Shown here one piece after another: positions 11,341 to 20,160 of a stretch of 64,000 bases of DNA. The stretch spans positions 4,543,197 to 4,607,196 of the forward strand of contig NZ_JACBZT010000001.1 in assembly GCF_013408985.1 (NCBI RefSeq). The letters are read 5' to 3'. Positions within the stretch are counted from its first letter, which is position 1, and every line of letters begins with the position of its first letter. The translations under genes and the position numbers were made by a program. The notes below the pieces were generated by a model. The model was not told the origin of the DNA and did not search any database. It was given only the letters and a program-made list of their open reading frames with translations. The DNA comes from Petropleomorpha daqingensis (lineage in GTDB: Bacteria > Actinomycetota > Actinomycetes > Mycobacteriales > Geodermatophilaceae).

Positions 11341-12312
11341 GTGGAGCAACGGGCGCTGGGGCGCAGCGGCCTGGTCGTGTCGCGGCTGGCGCTGGGCACG
11401 ATGACCTGGGGCCGCGACACCGACGAGGACGAGGCGGCGATGCAGCTGACCGCGTTCGTGGACGCCGGCGGCACCCTCATCGACACCGCCGACGTCTACG
11501 GCGAGGGCGACAGCGAGCGCACCCTCGGCCGGCTGCTGTCCGACGTCGTCCCCCGCTCCGACGTGCTGGTGGCCACCAAGGCGGTCGGCCGCACCGGCAC
11601 CGGGCCGATGGGCCGCGGCGCCTCGCGCGGGCACCTGCTCGCCGCGCTCGACGCCTCCCTGGAGCGGCTCGGCACCGACCACGTCGACCTGTGGCAGCTG
11701 CACGCCTGGGACGACTCGACGCCGCTGGAGGAGACCCTCGTCGCGTGCGACACCGCCGTGGCCACCGGCCGGGTCCGCTACGTCGGCGTGAGCAACTTCA
11801 CCGGCTGGCAGACCGCGCAGGCGGCGACCTGGCAGCGCGCCTGGCCGGGGCGCACGCCGCTGGTCAGCACCCAGGTGGAGTACTCGCTGCTGCAGCGGGG
11901 CGTCGAGCGCGAGGTCGTGCCCGCCGCCGAGGCGCTGGGCCTGGGCGTGCTGGCCTGGTCGCCGCTCGGGCGCGGGATCCTCACCGGCAAGTACCGGCAC
12001 AGCACGCCGTCGGAGTCGCGCGGCGCCTCGCCGCAGTGGCAGGGCTTCCTCGACGGGCTGCGGACGGCGACCTCGGACCGGATCGTGGAGGCCGTGATCA
12101 CCGCCGCCGAGGGGCTGGGCACCACCCCGCTCGCCGTGGCCCTGGCGTGGGTGCGCGACCGGCCCGGGGTCGCCGCCCCGGTCGTCGGCGCCCGCACCGC
12201 CGCGCAGCTGCAGACCTCGCTCGACGCGGAGAACGTCCGGCTGCCGGCCGCGATCCGCACCGCGCTCGAGGACGTCTCGGCCCCGCCGTTCGGGTACCCG
12301 GAGCGCCGATGA
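11341..12312 (+). CDS. Aldo/keto reductase
   Basis: A 323-residue NADPH-dependent aldo/keto reductase with a TIM-barrel fold. [18 protein letters not shown] supplies the catalytic Asp and Tyr, VLVATKAVG the Lys, WQLHAWD the His, and the C-terminal [14 protein letters not shown] block the cofactor phosphate-binding segment. It resembles the YajO/tas-like subgroup; substrate not identifiable. Its stop overlaps the ATG of the RecD-like gene by four bases (ATGA), so the two are translationally coupled although functionally unrelated as far as I can tell. Confidence 0.92.
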   Translation: MEQRALGRSGLVVSRLALGTMTWGRDTDEDEAAMQLTAFVDAGGTLIDTADVYGEGDSERTLGRLLSDVVPRSDVLVATKAVGRTGTGPMGRGASRGHLLAALDASLERLGTDHVDLWQLHAWDDSTPLEETLVACDTAVATGRVRYVGVSNFTGWQTAQAATWQRAWPGRTPLVSTQVEYSLLQRGVEREVVPAAEALGLGVLAWSPLGRGILTGKYRHSTPSESRGASPQWQGFLDGLRTATSDRIVEAVITAAEGLGTTPLAVALAWVRDRPGVAAPVVGARTAAQLQTSLDAENVRLPAAIRTALEDVSAPPFGYPERR

Positions 12313-14300
12313 CCGCGACCGTGACCGAGGACCAGGTCTTCGCCGCGTTCTGCGCGGCGGGCCTGTGGCCCGGGTTGGGCAAGCGGGCCGCCGCCGAGCT
12401 GCCCGCCGCCGGGATCACCACCCCCGACGACGTCACCGCCGACCGGCTGCTCAAGCTGCCGCGGGTCGGCCGGCAGCGCGCCGAGCGGCTGTTCTCGAGC
12501 TTCCTGTCCGCCCAGCCCGCCTACGAGGTGGTCGGACTGCTGGTCGGCGCGGGCCTGGAGGCGAAGCTGGCCGCGGGCGTGGCCGACGCGCTCGGGCACG
12601 ACGCCGCCCGCAGGCTGCGCGACGACCCGTGGACCCTGCTCGCGCTGCCCGGCGTGTCGCTGGGCGACGCCGACCGGCTGGCGATCGCGATCCTGCCCGG
12701 CGCCGACCGGCAGGACTCCCGCCGCGGCCGGGCGATCGTCGCGCAGACCCTGCGGACGGCGACCCGCGACGGGCACACGGTGCTCCCGGCCGACCTGGTC
12801 GTCGCCGCGCTGCGGGCCGAGGGGATCACCGACCCGGCCGCCGCGGTCGTGGCGGCGGTCGAGGGCGGCGAGGTGCTCGAGCACGCGCCGCCATTCGATC
12901 CGGAGGCCGAAGACGACGAGCCCGACCCGGTCGATGGCTCCGGTCAGGGTTCCCTCGCGAGCGTGCGAGCGGAGGGGGGACCGGGGTCCTTCCAGCTCTC
13001 GCTGGCCCGCTACGGCATGGCCGAAGAGGCGGTCGCGGAGAACGTGCAGCGGCTGATGGCCACCGCCGAGCCGATCGCCGACCCGGTGTCGGTGCGCTCG
13101 GTGTCGAAGGGGCTGGACCAGGCGCAGGCCGCCGCGGTGGGCCAGATCCTCACCGCCGGGGTGTCGCTGCTGACCGGTGGGCCGGGCACCGGCAAGAGCC
13201 GGACCGTCGCCGCCGTCGTCCAGCTGCTGCGCAAGAAGGGCGCCGAGGTGGCGCTGGCGGCACCGACCGGGCGGGCGGCCAAGCGGCTGGAGGAGCTCAC
13301 CGACCACCCCGCGGTGACGGTGCACCGGCTGCTCGGCGCCCAGGGCACGACGGGTGGCTTCTCGCGCAACGAGGAGTGGCCGCTGGACGCCGACGTCGTC
13401 GTGGTCGACGAGGCCTCGATGCTCGACGTCGAGCTGACCGCGGCGCTGCTGGAGGCCTGCCCCGACGGCACGCACCTGCTGCTGGTCGGCGACCCGGCGC
13501 AGCTGCCCTCGATCGGGCCCGGCCACGTGCTCGGCGACCTGATCGACTCCGCTGCCGTCCCGGTGACCGAGCTGACCACGCTGTACCGGCAGGCCGAGGG
13601 TGGCGCGATCGCCCGGCTCGCGACCGCGGTGCGCGGCGGGGACCTGCCGCCCGTCGACTCCCCCGACCGCGAGGTGGTCGTCGTCCCGGCGTCCGGGTCG
13701 GGCGAGGCCGCGCGGCGGGTGGTGCAGCTGGTCACCGACTCGATCCCGCGGGCGCTGGGCATCCAGCCCAGCTCGGTGCAGGTGGTCACGCCGGTGCACC
13801 GCGGGCCGGCCGGCACCATCGAGCTCAACAAGGCGCTCAAGGCCCAGCTCAACCCCGGGGACGGCACGGTGTTCGGCTTCGACGTCGGCGACCGGGTCGT
13901 GGCGACGGCCAACCACCTGGACCTCGAGCCGATCGGGTTCGCCAACGGCGAGGTCGGCGTCGTCACCGGGACCGGCGACGGCTCGCTGACCGTCGACTTC
14001 TCCTCCGGCCCGGTGACGGTAACCGGCAACGCGCTGCCCGACCTGCGCCACGGCTGGGCGATCACCGTGCACCGCGCGCAGGGCTCGGAGTGGCCCGGGG
14101 TGGTCGTCGTCCTGCCCCCGGAGGCCGGCGGGATGCTGTCGCGGCCACTGGTCTACACGGCGCTGACCCGCGCCCAGCAGCACCTGTCGATCGTGCACGC
14201 GAGCGGCGCGGCGCTGGCGCGAGCGGTCCGGGAGGTCGACGTCCGGCCGCGGCGCACCCGCCTGGCCCGGCTGCTCGCCGAGGCGGTCGAGGAAGGCTAG
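12309..14300 (+). CDS. RecD2-like superfamily 1 DNA helicase
   Basis: A 663-residue SF1B helicase of the RecD2/YrrC group, a 5'-3' DNA unwinding motor. Order: N-terminal helix-hairpin-helix region ([14 protein letters not shown]), a variable linker, Walker A GGPGTGKS near residue 292, [11 protein letters not shown] (Walker B), [13 protein letters not shown] (motif III), and C-terminal [17 protein letters not shown] with [11 protein letters not shown] (motifs V/VI). Residues about 212-228 are encoded by a 47-bp dispersed repeat that has a second copy at 42281. No recB or recC lies nearby, which fits RecD2 rather than RecBCD. Start ATG 12309 overlaps the preceding stop. Confidence 0.9.
   Translation: MTATVTEDQVFAAFCAAGLWPGLGKRAAAELPAAGITTPDDVTADRLLKLPRVGRQRAERLFSSFLSAQPAYEVVGLLVGAGLEAKLAAGVADALGHDAARRLRDDPWTLLALPGVSLGDADRLAIAILPGADRQDSRRGRAIVAQTLRTATRDGHTVLPADLVVAALRAEGITDPAAAVVAAVEGGEVLEHAPPFDPEAEDDEPDPVDGSGQGSLASVRAEGGPGSFQLSLARYGMAEEAVAENVQRLMATAEPIADPVSVRSVSKGLDQAQAAAVGQILTAGVSLLTGGPGTGKSRTVAAVVQLLRKKGAEVALAAPTGRAAKRLEELTDHPAVTVHRLLGAQGTTGGFSRNEEWPLDADVVVVDEASMLDVELTAALLEACPDGTHLLLVGDPAQLPSIGPGHVLGDLIDSAAVPVTELTTLYRQAEGGAIARLATAVRGGDLPPVDSPDREVVVVPASGSGEAARRVVQLVTDSIPRALGIQPSSVQVVTPVHRGPAGTIELNKALKAQLNPGDGTVFGFDVGDRVVATANHLDLEPIGFANGEVGVVTGTGDGSLTVDFSSGPVTVTGNALPDLRHGWAITVHRAQGSEWPGVVVVLPPEAGGMLSRPLVYTALTRAQQHLSIVHASGAALARAVREVDVRPRRTRLARLLAEAVEEG
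12945..12991 (+). repeat. 47-bp dispersed GC-rich repeat, copy inside helicase gene
   Basis: Matches 42281-42327 at 40 of 47 positions with no gap; the core CGCGAGCGTGCGAGCGG is identical. It is read through as part of the linker of the RecD2-like helicase. It can fold as a GC-rich hairpin around the core. Confidence 0.7.
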
Positions 14301-14470
14301 GCCCTCCCTCGCCGGGGGCGTTGCCGGTGACGCTGCGTGGCGGATCTCCGGGGGCGGCTGCCGTGCGGCGGCGTCCCGCCGCGGCTCGCGCGTCGAGGGG
14401 TTATCCGGTCCCCGCCGCCGCTGCCAGCCTGTGCGCGCTCTGTGAGACACGCAGACCGAGGCGGTGCGCC

Positions 14471-15652
14471 ATGCACGAGGAGTCGCGGGACGTCGCACGA
14501 CGGCGGCTGCCGGCCGCATCCCTCCTGGCGATGGGCGCGGCGCTCGTCGTCCTCGCCGGGTACCTGGTGCTGGTCACCACCGGCCGGCCGGCGGCCGGGC
14601 ACGAGAGTGCGGGGACCACCCGGACGTACTACATCGCCGCGGACTCCGTGAGGTGGGACTACGCCCCGACGGGGAGCAACGGCATCACCGGCCAGCCGTT
14701 CGACGACGTCGCGAACGAGTTCGTCGCCGCGGGACCCGAGCGCATCGGCAGCGCCTACGTGAAGTCGCTGTACCGCGAGTACACCGACCGCTCGTTCAGC
14801 ACGCTCACACCCCGCCCGGCGGCGTGGGAGCACCTCGGCTTCCTCGGGCCGGTCATCCACGCCGTCGTCGGCGACCGTGTCCGGATCGTGTTCAAGAACA
14901 ACCTCGACCGGCCGGCCAGCGTGCACATGCACGGCCTCAAGTACGACAAGGGCGCCGAAGGGGCGCCGTACGCCGACGGCAGCACCGCGCGGCAGAAGGA
15001 CGACGACGCGGTGCCACCCGGTGCGATCTACACCTACGACTACACGGTCCCCGAGCGCGCCGGTCCCGGCCCCATGGACCCCAGCTCGGTGATGTGGATG
15101 TACCACTCCCACACCGACGAGGTCGGCGACACCTACGCCGGGCTGGTCGGCCCGGTCATCGTCACCGCCCGGGGCCAGGCCCGGGCCGACGGGACGCCGC
15201 GCGGCGTCGACCGGGAGCTCGTCGCCGTCTTCCAGGTGAGCGACGAGAACCAGAGCCTCGACCTGCCCGCGAACCTGGCCGGTCTGCCGGCACCGCCGGA
15301 CCCGGAGGACGAGGGGTTCGAGGAGTCGAACCTGATGCACGACATCAACGGCTACGTGTACGGCAACCAGCCGCTCGGGTCGGCGCCGGGCGAGGGCATG
15401 ACGGTCAGGGCGGGGCAGCACGTCCGCTGGTACCTGATGGCCATGGGCACGGAGGTCGACCTCCACACGCCGCACTGGCACGGCAACACGGTGCTCGCCA
15501 ACGGCATGCGCGTGGACGTGACCTCGCTGCTGCCCGCCCAGATGATCGTCGCCGACATGACACCGGACGACCCCGGCATCTGGCTGTTCCACTGCCACGT
15601 CAACGACCACATCCTGGCCGGGATGATGACCCGCTACCAGGTCCTCCCCTGA
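14471..15652 (+). CDS. Two-domain multicopper oxidase, membrane-anchored or secreted
   Basis: A 393-residue multicopper oxidase. All copper-ligand motifs are visible: HMHGLKY and YHSHTDE in the first cupredoxin domain, HTPHWHG and HCHVNDHILAGM in the second, the last including the type 1 Cys and axial Met. Residues 13-40 form one hydrophobic segment after RRR, a signal peptide or anchor. The length is that of two-domain laccase-like enzymes, which usually work as trimers, rather than three-domain laccases of about 500 residues. Substrate could be metal ions or phenolics. It ends in a hairpin shared with the convergent small gene. Confidence 0.9.
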   Translation: MHEESRDVARRRLPAASLLAMGAALVVLAGYLVLVTTGRPAAGHESAGTTRTYYIAADSVRWDYAPTGSNGITGQPFDDVANEFVAAGPERIGSAYVKSLYREYTDRSFSTLTPRPAAWEHLGFLGPVIHAVVGDRVRIVFKNNLDRPASVHMHGLKYDKGAEGAPYADGSTARQKDDDAVPPGAIYTYDYTVPERAGPGPMDPSSVMWMYHSHTDEVGDTYAGLVGPVIVTARGQARADGTPRGVDRELVAVFQVSDENQSLDLPANLAGLPAPPDPEDEGFEESNLMHDINGYVYGNQPLGSAPGEGMTVRAGQHVRWYLMAMGTEVDLHTPHWHGNTVLANGMRVDVTSLLPAQMIVADMTPDDPGIWLFHCHVNDHILAGMMTRYQVLP

Positions 15653-15673
15653 CCGGTTCGGCGACCGGTCAGG
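15648..15673. terminator. Hairpin between convergent genes
   Basis: A perfect 10-bp stem (CCTGACCGGT with its complement) and a 6-base loop. The stop codons of the multicopper oxidase and the opposing small gene both lie inside it, so it probably terminates in both directions. Confidence 0.6.
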
Positions 15674-15938
15674 TCAGGACGTCGTCGTCGTCCTCCGGTA
15701 CCTCGGTCTCCTGCTCGAGGACGTCGGCGTCGTCGGCCTCCCGGTCGCCGATCCCGAACCGCGGCGCACCGGGCTCCCCCGGGTTGGCGGCGAGCTGCTG
15801 GTCCAGCGCGTCGGCCTCGGGGACGTCCTCCGGCGGCGCACTGGCCTCGCCGGCCACGGTCACCGCCGGCGGGTCGAGCAGCGCCTCCTGCTCCGCGCGG
15901 TCGGCGTCGGACACCTCGCTGGTGCCGGGATCGGTCAC
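15669..15938 (-). CDS. Small highly acidic hypothetical protein
   Basis: An 89-residue protein with a strong excess of Asp and Glu, no Cys and no membrane segment, ending in EVPEDDDDVLT. It looks disordered. The start is GTG 15938 with GGAGGAGG five bases upstream, a good ribosome site. I do not recognise a family, although short acidic proteins of this kind are common in related actinobacteria. No functional inference. Confidence 0.6.
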   Translation of the reverse strand: MTDPGTSEVSDADRAEQEALLDPPAVTVAGEASAPPEDVPEADALDQQLAANPGEPGAPRFGIGDREADDADVLEQETEVPEDDDDVLT

Positions 15939-16070
15939 GTCGTCCTCCTCCGGATCCGTTCTGGGGCGGGTCTCATCGTGCCGCTGCCGCCGTCCCCCGG
16001 CAGGGTCGGGTTCCCACGATCAGGCAACGAACACATGACCAGGAGGCGTCGGAGGGGCACAATCGGCCGC

Positions 16071-16274
16071 ATGGAGGCGGTCGCGGAGTGGGAGTTCGCG
16101 CCGCTGCGGATCCCACCGGGCACGTCCCGATCCGCAGCGGCGACCATGCTGAGCCTGCAGGCCGACACGGGGGGCTGGGAGCTGGCCCGCCTGCAGCTGC
16201 ACGCCGACGGCACGCGCAAGGCGATCATGCGTCGTCGCGCACGCCTGAGCTACCTGCCGAAACCCGCGATCTAG
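16071..16274 (+). CDS. DUF5703 family small protein
   Basis: A 67-residue protein of the DUF5703 family: WEFAPLRIPPGTSRSAAATM then GWELARLQLHADGTRKAIMRRR, matching the short beta-rich basic-tailed proteins of actinobacteria. Function unknown. I chose the ATG at 16071 from the family length; the frame is open to 15978. Its last 50 bases overlap the convergent epimerase gene tail to tail. Confidence 0.75.
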   Translation: MEAVAEWEFAPLRIPPGTSRSAAATMLSLQADTGGWELARLQLHADGTRKAIMRRRARLSYLPKPAI

Positions 16275-17244
16275 TCGTGTAGGGGCCGGTCGGCTCCGGG
16301 TGGTAGCCCTTGGCGCCGACGGCGGCGGCCAGCGGGCTGCCCGGCGCCTCCCCCTGCCGGAGCAGCTCGAGCGCGCGCCGGAAGTCGTAGCGGGGCTCCC
16401 AGCCCAGCTCGGCGCGCGCCCTCTCGTTGACGTACACCCGGTCGATCGCCGGGAACATCCGCCAGCCGCGGGAGGCGTAGACCTCCGCGTGCTCGGGCAC
16501 GACCCGCGCCAGCACGGCCGGCGCATCGCTGCGCAACTCCGCGAGGTCCTCGCGGTCGAACGGCGTGGTGGCGCTGATGACGTACCGGGCGAACCCGAGC
16601 TCGGGCGCCCGCCCCAGCGCGGCGACGTGGGCGCTGACGACGTCGGCCAGGTCGACCCGCCGGTGGAGCAGTTCGTTGACCCGCACGTTCTCGGCGTCGT
16701 AGGCACCGGCGACCGCGGCGTCGTCGTCCTCTTCGGGGAAGAACCGCGAGGTGCGCAGGACGACGCACGGCAGGCCGGCGTCGCGGGCGACGAGCTCGCA
16801 CAGGTCCTCGGCGGCGACCTTGGTGACGCCGTACACGTTGCGCGGCCGCGGGACCACGTCCTCGGTGATCCAGGCCGCCGGCGCCCCGCTCCCGGGGGTC
16901 AGCGCCCGGCCGAACGCGCTGGTCGTGCTGGTGAGGACGAACCGGCCGACCCCGGCGTCGACCGCGGCCTCGAGCAGCGTGAGCGTCCCGCCGACGTTGG
17001 TGTCGACGAACTCCCGCCGGGTGTGCGTGCCGACGTGCGGCTTGTGCAGCGTCGCGGTGTGCAGGACGGCGTCGGCACCCACCACGGCCTCGCGGACGGC
17101 GTCGTCGTCGGTGATCGACGCGACCACGTCGGTGTGCGCCGACGGCAGCAGGTCGAGACCGACCGTCGCGTGCCCCGCCGCCCGCAACTCGCGCACGAGG
17201 GCCTCACCCAGATGCCCGGAACTGCCGGTGACCACGATGCGCAC
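16225..17244 (-). CDS. NAD-dependent epimerase/dehydratase (extended SDR)
   Basis: A 339-residue extended short-chain dehydrogenase. The N-terminal Rossmann motif is VTGSSGHLGEALV, the catalytic pair is YGVTK with the upstream Thr/Ser in LTSTTSAFG, and the C-terminus has YVNERARAELGWEPRYDF, seen in sugar-nucleotide epimerases. Substrate not identifiable. Start GTG 17244 has TAGGCA about seven bases upstream. The stop at 16225 lies 50 bases inside the end of the convergent DUF5703 gene, a tail-to-tail antisense overlap. Confidence 0.88.
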   Translation of the reverse strand: MRIVVTGSSGHLGEALVRELRAAGHATVGLDLLPSAHTDVVASITDDDAVREAVVGADAVLHTATLHKPHVGTHTRREFVDTNVGGTLTLLEAAVDAGVGRFVLTSTTSAFGRALTPGSGAPAAWITEDVVPRPRNVYGVTKVAAEDLCELVARDAGLPCVVLRTSRFFPEEDDDAAVAGAYDAENVRVNELLHRRVDLADVVSAHVAALGRAPELGFARYVISATTPFDREDLAELRSDAPAVLARVVPEHAEVYASRGWRMFPAIDRVYVNERARAELGWEPRYDFRRALELLRQGEAPGSPLAAAVGAKGYHPEPTGPYTTRSRVSAGSSGVRDDA

Positions 17245-17307
17245 GGACCCCTGCCTACCAGGCGGCCGGTCTGCGATCGTGGGCGGCGACCGCGAGAGGA
17301 GCGGGTC

Positions 17308-18039
17308 GTGGGCGCAGGACAGCCGACACTGATCCAGTCCGTGCAGCGGGCCCTGCGCCTGCTCGAGGTGGTCGCCGACCACGGCGGCCGGGCCCGCGCC
17401 AAGGAGATCGCCCGCGCCGCGGGCCTCCCCCTCGCGACGACCTACCACCTGCTGCGCACCTGCGCCCACGAGGGCTGGCTGCAGCACCTCGACGACGGCT
17501 CCTACGTCCTCGGCCACCGCATCGACGTCGTCCGCGACCACGGGACGGCGGCCCGCGGCATCGCGCTGGCCCGCCCCGCACTGGAGTGGCTGCGCGACGA
17601 GCTGCACGGCGCGGTCTACCTGGGCCGCTACGTCGACGGCGAGATCCTCGTGGCCGACATCGTCGACAGCCCGCGCACACCGCGGATCGAGCTCTGGGTC
17701 GGCATCCACGACGCCGCGCACGCCACCGCGCTGGGCAAGTCCATCCTCGGCCAGCTGCCGGCCGCGGACCGCGAGGACTACCTGTCCCGGCACCCGCTGC
17801 ACGACCTCACGCCGCGGACCGTGGTCGACCGGCGCCGGCTGCGGCTGCCCGGCCCCGGGGAGGTCGCGGTCGACGAGGGCGAGTACGCGGTCGGCATCCG
17901 CTGCTGCGGCGCGGCGGTGCCCACGCCGGAGGGCGTGGTGGCGGTCGCCGTCGTCCTCTCCCCCACCGTCGGCGATCCGCGACCCGCGCTGCGGACCGGC
18001 GCCGGACGGATCGCCCGCGCGCTCGCCCTCGCCGGGTGA
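17308..18039 (+). CDS. IclR family transcriptional regulator
   Basis: A 243-residue IclR-type regulator. The N-terminal winged helix-turn-helix has VQRALRLLEVVADHGG and ARAKEIARAAGLPLATTYHLLRTC; the C-terminal effector domain has GIHDAAHATALGKSILGQLP and GEYAVGIRCCGAAVP, the usual ligand-pocket blocks. Start GTG 17308 with GAGAGGA upstream. It is followed on the same strand by the DUF59 and amidohydrolase genes and is their likely regulator. A 28-base hairpin separates it from them. The effector is unknown. Confidence 0.9.
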   Translation: MGAGQPTLIQSVQRALRLLEVVADHGGRARAKEIARAAGLPLATTYHLLRTCAHEGWLQHLDDGSYVLGHRIDVVRDHGTAARGIALARPALEWLRDELHGAVYLGRYVDGEILVADIVDSPRTPRIELWVGIHDAAHATALGKSILGQLPAADREDYLSRHPLHDLTPRTVVDRRRLRLPGPGEVAVDEGEYAVGIRCCGAAVPTPEGVVAVAVVLSPTVGDPRPALRTGAGRIARALALAG

Positions 18040-18053
18040 GCACCATCTGAAAT

Positions 18054-18081
18054 CGCGGCCCTTCTCCCAGGTCGGGCCGCG
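18054..18081 (+). promoter_or_regulatory. 8-bp stem hairpin between IclR and DUF59 genes
   Basis: CGCGGCCC at 18054-18061 pairs perfectly with GGGCCGCG at 18074-18081 around a 12-base spacer. It could be a weak terminator after the regulator gene or an operator for the downstream pair. Confidence 0.35.
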
Positions 18082-18089
18082 GGCCGACC

Positions 18090-18482
18090 ATGCTGCGCAT
18101 GACGTCCGGTCCCGCGCCGGAATGGGCGGTCCGCGCCCTGTCCGACGTCTACGACCCGTGCTGCCGCGAGAAGGGCATCTCGGTGGTGGACATGGGCCTG
18201 CTGCGCTCGGTCGCGGTGCACGACGGCCACGCGCGCGTGGAGCTGCTGCTGACCTCGGGCTGGTGCCCGTTCGCCGCCCGGGTGCTCACCGACGTCGAGG
18301 AGGCGATCGGCGCGCAGCCCGGCATCGACTCGTGCGAGGTCGAGATCGTCTGGGACGAGACCTGGACCCCCGACCGCATGTCGGCGTCGGCCACCCGCGC
18401 CCTGCGCTTCCTGCCCGACCCGGTCGCCGTCGGCGACCGCGACGCCTACCTGTCCCGCCTCACCCGAGGAGCCCAGCCATGA
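18090..18482 (+). CDS. Iron-sulfur cluster assembly factor, MIP18/DUF59 family
   Basis: A 130-residue DUF59 protein (PaaD/SufT-like), a group involved in iron-sulfur maturation or insertion. VRALSDVYDPCCREKGISVVDMGLLRSV is the conserved opening, followed by LLLTSGWCPFAARVLTDVEEAI with a conserved Cys. Starts at ATG 18090 or in-frame ATG 18099; no strong ribosome site separates them. Its stop overlaps the amidohydrolase start by four bases. DUF59 and amidohydrolase genes of this kind are, to my knowledge, found with binuclear-iron monooxygenase operons, but no monooxygenase is present here. Confidence 0.82.
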   Translation: MLRMTSGPAPEWAVRALSDVYDPCCREKGISVVDMGLLRSVAVHDGHARVELLLTSGWCPFAARVLTDVEEAIGAQPGIDSCEVEIVWDETWTPDRMSASATRALRFLPDPVAVGDRDAYLSRLTRGAQP

Positions 18483-19489
18483 TCGGCGACGCGTTCGTCT
18501 TCGACGGGGTCGCGCACCCGTTCAACTTCACGCCCAAGAACGCCTACGGCCAGCCCGGGGAGATGTTCAACAACCACCTCTACGCCTTCCACCAGGTGCT
18601 GACCCCGGAGAACGAGCCGAAGCTCTCGGCCGAGCAGTTCCTCAAGGAGTGGACGCCGTCCGACATCCGGCAGATGGTCTACGACGACTCCGACACCGAC
18701 ATGCTCGTCGCGATGCCGCTGCCGCTGACCGACCTGTTCCGCGACGGGCTGTCACCCTGGGAGACCTGCGCCGACCTCGCCACGCGCGATCCCGACCGGA
18801 CGATCTTCTGGGGCTCGGTCAACCCGCTGGAGGGGCGCAGGGCGCTAGACCTGATGGAGCGGCAGGTCGGCGAGTTCGGCGCGAAGGCGTTCAAGTTCTA
18901 CAACGTCCGCTACGACTACGGGACGCCGTTCCCGTGGCGGATGGACGACCCGCAGGTGGCCTTCCCGGTCTTCGAGAAGGCGCAGGAACTGGGCATCAAC
19001 CTGATCGGCGTGCACAAGGGCGTGCCGCTGGGTCCGCAGCCGGTCGAGGCGACCCAGACCTGGGACATGGACGGCGCCGCGGCGAACTTCCCCGACATCA
19101 ACTTCGTGATCTTCCACGTCGGGCTGCCGTTCATCGACGAGACCTGCTGGCAGCTGATCCGCTTCCCGAACCTCTACGCCTCGATCGCCGCGACGCTGAA
19201 CTTCGTCGTCCGGGCGCCGCGGAAGTTCGCGGAGATGCTGGGCAAGCTGCTGTTCTGGTGCGGCGAGGACAAGATCGTCTACGGCTCGGAGGCGCCGATC
19301 TGGCAGCCGCAGTGGGCGCTGCGGGCGTTCTGGGAGTTCTCGATCCCGCAGGACCTGTGCGAGGGCTACGGCTATCCGCAGCTCACCGAGCAGGCCAAGC
19401 GCAAGATCCTCGGCGAGAACCTGCTGCGGCTGCACGGCATGGACGTCGAGGAGACCAAGGCCCGGCTCGGCCGCCCGCAGTCCCACTGA
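18479..19489 (+). CDS. Amidohydrolase family protein (amidohydrolase 2 type)
   Basis: A 336-residue TIM-barrel metal-dependent hydrolase of the amidohydrolase 2 / ACMSD-like group. Likely metal-site residues are the His in GVAHPFNF, His in LIGVHKGVPLG, His in FVIFHVGLP and Asp/Glu in IVYGSEAPIW. The catalysed reaction (hydrolysis or decarboxylation) is not known. It is coupled to the DUF59 gene by ATGA and followed by a strong hairpin. The same gene pair accompanies propane-type monooxygenases in mycobacteria as far as I recall; here it stands alone under an IclR gene. Confidence 0.85.
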   Translation: MIGDAFVFDGVAHPFNFTPKNAYGQPGEMFNNHLYAFHQVLTPENEPKLSAEQFLKEWTPSDIRQMVYDDSDTDMLVAMPLPLTDLFRDGLSPWETCADLATRDPDRTIFWGSVNPLEGRRALDLMERQVGEFGAKAFKFYNVRYDYGTPFPWRMDDPQVAFPVFEKAQELGINLIGVHKGVPLGPQPVEATQTWDMDGAAANFPDINFVIFHVGLPFIDETCWQLIRFPNLYASIAATLNFVVRAPRKFAEMLGKLLFWCGEDKIVYGSEAPIWQPQWALRAFWEFSIPQDLCEGYGYPQLTEQAKRKILGENLLRLHGMDVEETKARLGRPQSH

Positions 19490-19502
19490 AAAACGGGGTG
19501 TG

Positions 19503-19542
19503 CGGAGTGCCACGGGCGCGGAAACCGCGCCGTGGCACTCCG
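19503..19542. terminator. Strong hairpin after amidohydrolase gene
   Basis: CGGAGTGCCACGGGCGCGG (19503-19521) pairs with 19525-19542 with a single bulge and an AAA loop. It lies between convergent genes and ends two bases before the stop of the decayed oxidoreductase. Confidence 0.75.
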
Positions 19543-19543
19543 C

Positions 19544-20056
19544 TCAGGGCAGCAGGACGACCTTGCCCACCGTGCTGCGCGAGGCCAGCGCCGTGAGCGC
19601 CTCCGGCGCCCGGTCCAGCGGCAGCGCCTGGCTGACCAGCGGGTCGATCTCGCCCTTGGCCCAGAGGCGGCCGAGCTCCTCGTGCACGGTGCCGAAGACC
19701 GCGGGGTCGTGCTTGCGGTAGAGCCCCCAGTGCAGGCCGACGACGCTGTAGTTCTTCACGAGCACGTGGTTGGCCGGCACCTCGGGGATCCGCCCGCTGG
19801 TGAAGCCGACGACGACCAGCCGGCCCTCGAACGCGATGCACTTGCGGCTCTTGTCGAAGACGTCCCCGCCGACGGGGTCGTAGATCACGTCGGCGCCGCG
19901 GCCGTTCGTGACGTCCTTGACCACCGAGACGAAGTCCTCGGTCGTGTAGTCGATGGCGTGGTCGGCGCCGAGCTGGCGGCAGACCTCGACCTTGCGCTCG
20001 CCCCCGGCGGTGGCGATGACCGTGGCGCCGGCCGCCTTGCCCAGCTGGATGCCGGC
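19544..20056 (-). pseudogene. Quinone oxidoreductase (zinc-less MDR) C-terminal fragment
   Basis: About 170 residues matching only the C-terminal half of a NADPH:quinone oxidoreductase: IQLGKAAGATVIATAGG (tail of the nucleotide-binding Rossmann motif), GADHAIDYTTEDF, GRGADVIYDPVGGDVFDKS and the final STVGKVVLLP. The intact family is near 320 residues; the catalytic N-terminal half and the first part of the Rossmann motif are missing. The break falls beside a 64-bp inverted repeat at 20097-20160, upstream of which no matching sequence continues. No good start remains, so I call it a 5'-truncated pseudogene. The frame itself is still open, implying recent loss. Confidence 0.75.
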
Positions 20057-20096
20057 GACCCTGCCAGACGCCGCCCGCCCGCCCTCACGGGGTCTC

Positions 20097-20160
20097 ACCC
20101 TCGCGGTGCGGTCGCCGCCCTCGCGGTATGTCGCGAGAGTCGCGACCACACCGCGAGGGT
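20097..20160. repeat. 64-bp nested inverted repeat
   Basis: The 19-bp outer arms (20097-20115 and 20142-20160) match at 18 of 19 positions. Inside is a second small hairpin with a CTCGCG/CGCGAG stem. It lies between the truncated oxidoreductase and the SDR gene and touches the SDR stop codon. It could be a miniature mobile repeat or a terminator. Confidence 0.7.

Noticed and set aside
11253-14300. A 1,015-codon plus-strand frame that seems to join aldo/keto reductase and helicase
   Set aside because: Its first third is a wrong-frame reading of the reductase with only Arg/Gly/Ala-rich sequence. The real genes are 11341-12312 and 12309-14300, joined by an ATGA overlap.
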